A stretch of 64,000 nucleotides of DNA from Helicoverpa zea (taxonomy: Eukaryota > Arthropoda > Insecta > Lepidoptera > Noctuidae), in NCBI RefSeq assembly GCF_022581195.2, contig NC_061456.1, positions 4,838,501 to 4,902,500 of the forward strand, in the 5' to 3' direction. A program made the translations under genes and the position numbers. Below, piece after piece: positions 59,001-64,000 of this stretch. Positions within the stretch are counted from its first letter, which is position 1; each line of letters opens with the position of its first letter. The notes under the pieces are model-generated. The model was not told the origin of the DNA. It searched no databases and saw only the letters and a list, made by a program, of their open reading frames with translations.

Positions 59001-62000
59001 CGTAAATTAAAATATACGGCCTTGATACGCTAACCTCTTCATAATGTGTAAATGGTGGTATCTTTTTTTTTGAAAATGTTTTGACTTTTATTATAATGTA
59101 AACTAGAAATGCATGAGATATGCTTGTAAGTCAAGGTAATTAATTGTCTACATTTGAGAATATTATTTTATTCAACACCTTTTACATTATATTATGTTTA
59201 GTTATATTTTTGATTCTATAGTATTGGTCACAACATGATGAGAGTTGACAGGTAGCAATGAACTATTGTGTAAAGTAAAATGAACCGACGACCTCTTGGC
59301 GTTGGGCCATAATATCAGCGGATTATCTATTTAATTTTAAAACAAACAAAAATTGGTTATTGATCCCATGACATGTTTGCTAGTTTAACTTGAAAGTAGA
59401 CGATAAAATATAATTCTTAATTTCTGCGAATTATGTGCGAGGTTATTGTCGGAAGCCCTCTTAAACAAATAAGCAAAGTAAATTATGTCAGTTATTTACT
59501 AACTTACACAAAATATATACATTAGTGAGAGTTAAATTACCTACTATGATATTATGTAGAAGCAAGCTATGCCGAAACATAATTTTGAAGATCGCGAATT
59601 TCATAGCCAATCGCAAGTGAAATAATAAACTAACCTAGGCGCCACAGTGTACACGTAACGTACTCTTTGACCTCCATCAACGAATGTTATGCAATATATA
59701 AGTTCCCATGTCAACAGTACTCACCTATTTACTCGGTACTCTTATGTAATTCGCGATACATGATGCGTAGCGACTTACTTTCTTAAGATACGAAAGGAGT
59801 TAATCGAGTCTAGTCGGGTTTGTAACGTGGAGGAAAATCTTGTAGTGGTAATTTTTATGGTAGAAATTGGGGACTATACAAAAGTTGTATTCGAAGTAAG
59901 CTGGTCAGAATAGGGCCGATGCATAGGAAATTATTATTAACCAAAGCTTTAAAAAGTTAGAGTTTTAAAGGTTAAACTTGACGACTAAACTTGACACGAT
60001 CAAAGCGCGGTCTTCTTAAAGGTGTACTTATTAAAGGTGGGGTATGGTTCATACAGTATAACTGTACAATGAAATAATGTCCTTAGATTAAATTATAGTC
60101 AACGCCAAACAACAGGCCTTTAAAAATACATCTAGATGTCAATTGCAAAAAAATGCCTAATTAAATCCATGCTAATTACAAACTTGAAAAATTCACACAC
60201 TATTCCTATTTTGAAAGATTAATTTAATTTACACATCGTGCTGTTACATGGGTTATTTCTAAACCGTTCCCACTCTAAAAACATTTACATTTAAAGTTTG
60301 AAATTCACAAGTACTTGCAAAATGTAACCTTCCAAAGATTTATGGGGTATCAAGATTGGTATCGGTTTTATTTGTTTTCTACTGCATTGGCGCGTTATGC
60401 AAGACTGGCTTGACCGTGAACTCTGGCGCAGCGTGTGTATGTGCCCTAATAATGTGTACCTGTTTAATTGCCGCCTTCCCGCTATTGTATTCCAATGTAA
60501 CAACGTGCTAACGTTAAACTTTTTATAATCACACATAGCATTGTGTTTGTAGTTTATGTTACTAGAAAAAGGGATACGCGTCTGTTTTGCGCAACTGTGC
60601 GTGCGTTTAAAAGTAGTCGAGAGCAGTGATCTACATTATGCCATATGGGGAGCTAAATATCTCAATTCAATAAAGCAAGAGTGTGCTTAATTGATTAGTT
60701 GAATAACTTGCTATGCAACTTCTGCAATATCAAATGTAGAACTTATTCAATCGTGTTAAGAGTTTATTTTGTGCTAACATAAAACTCATTTGATTAACTC
60801 ATCATTAATTAAATTCCTTCAATTTATGATATGAATCGCATAATTGTCATTCACATCAAGTACCTAGGTAATATCGGTTTCTGCAGAAGTTAATATTCTC
60901 CTCTTAATTATGTTTTTCCGTCAGAAGCGCCAGTTAGTTATATCATCATATTTAATAATTAATAGCGCTTATGAAATATCTAAATTGATTTCTCATAATA
61001 TCCTAATTGAGTCTGTTTTAAAATATTCCAGTAAAATACTTTATATAAAATATTTTATTAAAATGCCTCATAATTTGCTTTAGAAGTGTTAACTTATAAT
61101 TTTACTTGATTGATTCATGATACCCGACGCAGCGACCTCGTTACAAACCAGTTTTTCATATAATTCTCAGAACAAACGAACATATTGTATTGGATCTTTT
61201 CTCATCTTTTCCCATGAACATGAATATTTAACATGCTTAGAAAATAATAGAACCATCGATTCATTCTCAGTTTTCCATTGTGTTGCAGTTTTTTGTTACG
61301 ATGGGTTTTCCATCAATTAGGTATGTTTGTAAATTAATAAAGAATCAAAAAATTGGGTTTTACTTAGAATTGGATGAGGTAACCTTCATAAGTAACTAAA
61401 AATAACACGTTCACTAAATCGAAGTGTTTAATACATTAATTTGCGGTTTCAAATTCTATAGTAGCAATTTAGCGAATCATTCCATGTAAAAAAATCTTAA
61501 TATTTTCGCAGAATAAAGTTTCAATACCAACCACGTTACGTTTCTTGCCTTTATGTTTCTTTCCTCTTTAGAATTCCTATTTATTCTAGAGGTAGGGGTA
61601 TGCAAAGCAGTGTCATTTAAATCACCAGATATGTCGTGAAGGTACGTCACACTTCAGGAATTTCGTCCAAGCCGTCAACTTAGGCCCAGGCAACATATGG
61701 ACGCAGTGTTAGTTAGCTCACGCGGAAGTGTTACAAATGGGTATCGTTTGCAATCTTGTGAGACGGCGATGTGTTGGTATAAGATCAGAAATAGAGCGTA
61801 AATTTAGGTAGGTATAGGTTGCTGGCGCCGTATTAACACGTACCTTCTACATGCATACTTATGTCTGTGTAGTTTTGCAAGAGAATACTGCTGCTATTTG
61901 TTATAATGGCTGACAAGGGACATTCCGAAAGGACAAATTCCATAATTATATTAAGATCGTCTTCGTGTGAGATATAAAGGTTTTTCTATTACTTGTGAAA

Positions 62001-64000
62001 AATATTAATGTAAAATGAAGATTGACTCTAACCTATCTTTTAGGAATTTAACTCAGGATCCGATGAAAAAAAGAATTTTCGGTTGTTGCTAAGTGAGCCC
62101 TTCCATTAACGCAATCCAAGTTTGCAGAAAAAATATACAGCAAAGCAAAATAAACTTAGTATTTTATCATCCAAGTAATCTCACATTGCTTACCAAGAAC
62201 ACCTTTACTTTTATTTAATATTTGCTCAACCGCGTCACGAGGAGTTAGCTTCTTAATTGAGCATAACTTCGAACTAAAAGAAAAACGAATGAACGTAGTA
62301 AGTTCCTCGTTGCATGACTCTTGAGTTACGTTTATGTAATAATAACATTATTTTTGTTTTACATTTTAAACTATTGTCTTCGAAAACGTTCCCAGTATTT
62401 TCTACAAACGCTGCCAATTTTTTAAGCAGACATTATTACGTAACTCTTAGAAGTTTAACTCAAGTCTAAAGTATTTGCAAAATATTTTAACTAGGAGTAA
62501 TATGAGGAATTAATTAAGTTAAAATAAGTACCTACTCCTATGAAACATAACTATGCTAAGCTTGATATGAAAGAAATTCCCATTGTGGAAAAACTAATTT
62601 ACTTTTTATACGTTAAGCTAATTCTAAGTAGTTAGCAGATAACTTATAAATGAAGAATATAATTACTTCCTTGTTTTTTCCATGCATTTATACTGTAATT
62701 ATGAGCTGAATTAAAACAATAGCTTGTTATAAAACAATAAAGCGAACAACATTAATGACATGTGTTTAAGTCCAACTGTATGTTTTGATACGAAGAAGGT
62801 TTTATCAAAAGGATGTATGTGCTTATTTTGTTAACATTGTTTTGTGGCAATCAACTTTGTAGTCTTTCAATTTATATTTTAAATTTTGTCTGACTTTCCT
62901 GCATCCTAAGGGGAAATAATCAAAATATGCACCTTATGAGTGGCAATGTCGGATTTATAAAATTTTTATCGACAGATTGGTTAAAAAACTATAAACTTAT
63001 GTTTGAAGTTTATTAGACTTTATTTTGTGACTGGCCAAGTATAATTTGGCAAATTGGCTATCATAACCTCTTCTTGTTGAAGTTATAGACGCTTTTAATG
63101 TTCTGATTTAGATTTAATATTTTATGGCAGCTGATATATTAATATTATATGATGGCATATAATAATCACCATACACCTTATGTGCTGGCAAGTTATAAAT
63201 AAAGTTACGATCAAGTTAACTACCCTTAACGAGCAAATCGATAAACTGGATTTACAAGAATATCGATAAACTCAACAATTTTACATATATTAAAGGAGAT
63301 GTTAAATATTTATGTAGGCATAGAGTTGACTACTACAATGTTTCAGTTGTATAGAATAAGGCTGTGTTTATCAGGCGAATTAATATCAATATGGTAAATT
63401 TTCTGTGAAAGAAGGTAATTGGAAAATGATGGATATCTCCTGAAACTTAAGAAAAAACATTACGTAGGTAGTTATTTCTTGTTCAGTTTTTTAACACACA
63501 CTATTTGGGATACATAATTCTTAGTAACTCCCAGAAATAAACGTTCGTTATTTACTTCAACATTGTAAATTGATCCTTGCATCTTCATTCTAAACGCAGC
63601 TTAAAAATAGCCTTACATTACAAGAGATAAGGCTAGATGGCCGTTAATAAAGAGATTATTGCAACTGGTATAGGCGCCTACATGTTCAAAGAAAATGACA
63701 CTTACCGTTTTGGTCCAACGTTATACACCCACAATTTGAAAATTATACTTAGTTGGAAACTTCACTGTTACTAAATTAACACTTTGTATGTATCGATAAG
63801 GTTAAAAATAGTTCGGATCTATTTATTAGAAACTTTGTGAAATAAAACTGCATACCTAACACGCTTGTCTTTAAACAAACATCGAGAGTTATTATTCTCC
63901 AGTGCTAGAGATTACTGTAGTTAAATGTATATCTACAAAAGATCGATATTTTAGTAGATGTGGAGACGTAAAAAGCTGAGAATCTCTTTTCAAAGCAATT
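56061..64000. other. Long stretch without recognised genes
   Basis: AT-rich DNA to the end of the window. A poly-T run lies at about 57,838-57,852. Open frames 57304-57585 (+), 58221-58511 (+) and 60291-60536 (-) have no domain I recognise. One small hairpin (58672-58725) is described in the findings. Confidence 0.45.
58672..58725 (+). other. Small imperfect RNA-like hairpin
   Basis: ATCATC/GATGAT and TCTAGC/GCTAGA pair as two 6-bp helices with unequal bulges. Inside them TCAGC-TAGG-GCTGA forms a perfect 5-bp stem-loop. The whole is 54 nt. It could be a chance structure; no small-RNA family was recognised. Confidence 0.2.

Overview
The window looks like repeat-rich, AT-rich nuclear DNA from a moth or butterfly (Lepidoptera). 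I base this on recognising several repeat types I know from lepidopteran genomes: RTE-clade LINE ends with (GATGAT)n or TAACAG tails, a SINE-like repeat with a GATGAT tail, short Helitron-like elements running TC...CTAG, and the dispersed repeat whose ends read GGGTTCCGTACC / GGTACGGAACCC. These assignments come from memory; no database was searched. I found no convincing multi-exon host gene, rRNA or tRNA. Most of the sequence is probably intergenic or intronic. Best host candidates are a CpG-rich promoter/5'-UTR exon at about 43,868-44,074 (+), one unexplained coding-like fragment at 6,131-6,378 (-), and a weak candidate exon at 13,782-13,858 (+).

Layout. 1-14 kb: old TE insertions, many datable by target-site duplications (TSDs). 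They include three short RTE 3' ends, a LINE ORF1 fragment, a Helitron inside an inverted-repeat MITE, a LINE reverse-transcriptase fragment inside a Helitron, and a perfect 128-bp-arm inverted repeat at 13.36-13.68 kb. 14.4-16.3 kb: an element with about 40-bp terminal inverted repeats that carries seven copies of a 147-bp tandem repeat. 16.79-18.61 kb: a satellite of 12- and 13-bp units. Its long open frames, on both strands, are artefacts of the period. 18.6-28 kb: mostly unrecognised AT-rich DNA with a mariner-like MITE. 28.37-29.33 kb: a TIR-bounded element with two facing gene starts, one a THAP zinc finger, each preceded by a palindromic TGACGTCA. 34.25-37.40 kb: an apparently full-length RTE retrotransposon with one intact endonuclease/reverse-transcriptase ORF and an 11-bp TSD. 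38.5-41.2 kb: further dispersed repeats, including an RTE fragment nested in a SINE-like repeat. 44-64 kb: largely featureless AT-rich DNA with few recognisable repeats.

How the parts work together. The RTE ORF encodes the endonuclease and reverse transcriptase that could produce the short 5'-truncated RTE tails. It could plausibly also mobilise the SINE-like repeat, which shares the GATGAT 3' tail. The Helitron-like and TIR elements here have no protein-coding capacity and would need enzymes from elsewhere. The THAP element has only N-terminal fragments of two proteins. The most unusual objects are the THAP element, the perfect inverted repeat, and the TIR element with its internal minisatellite.
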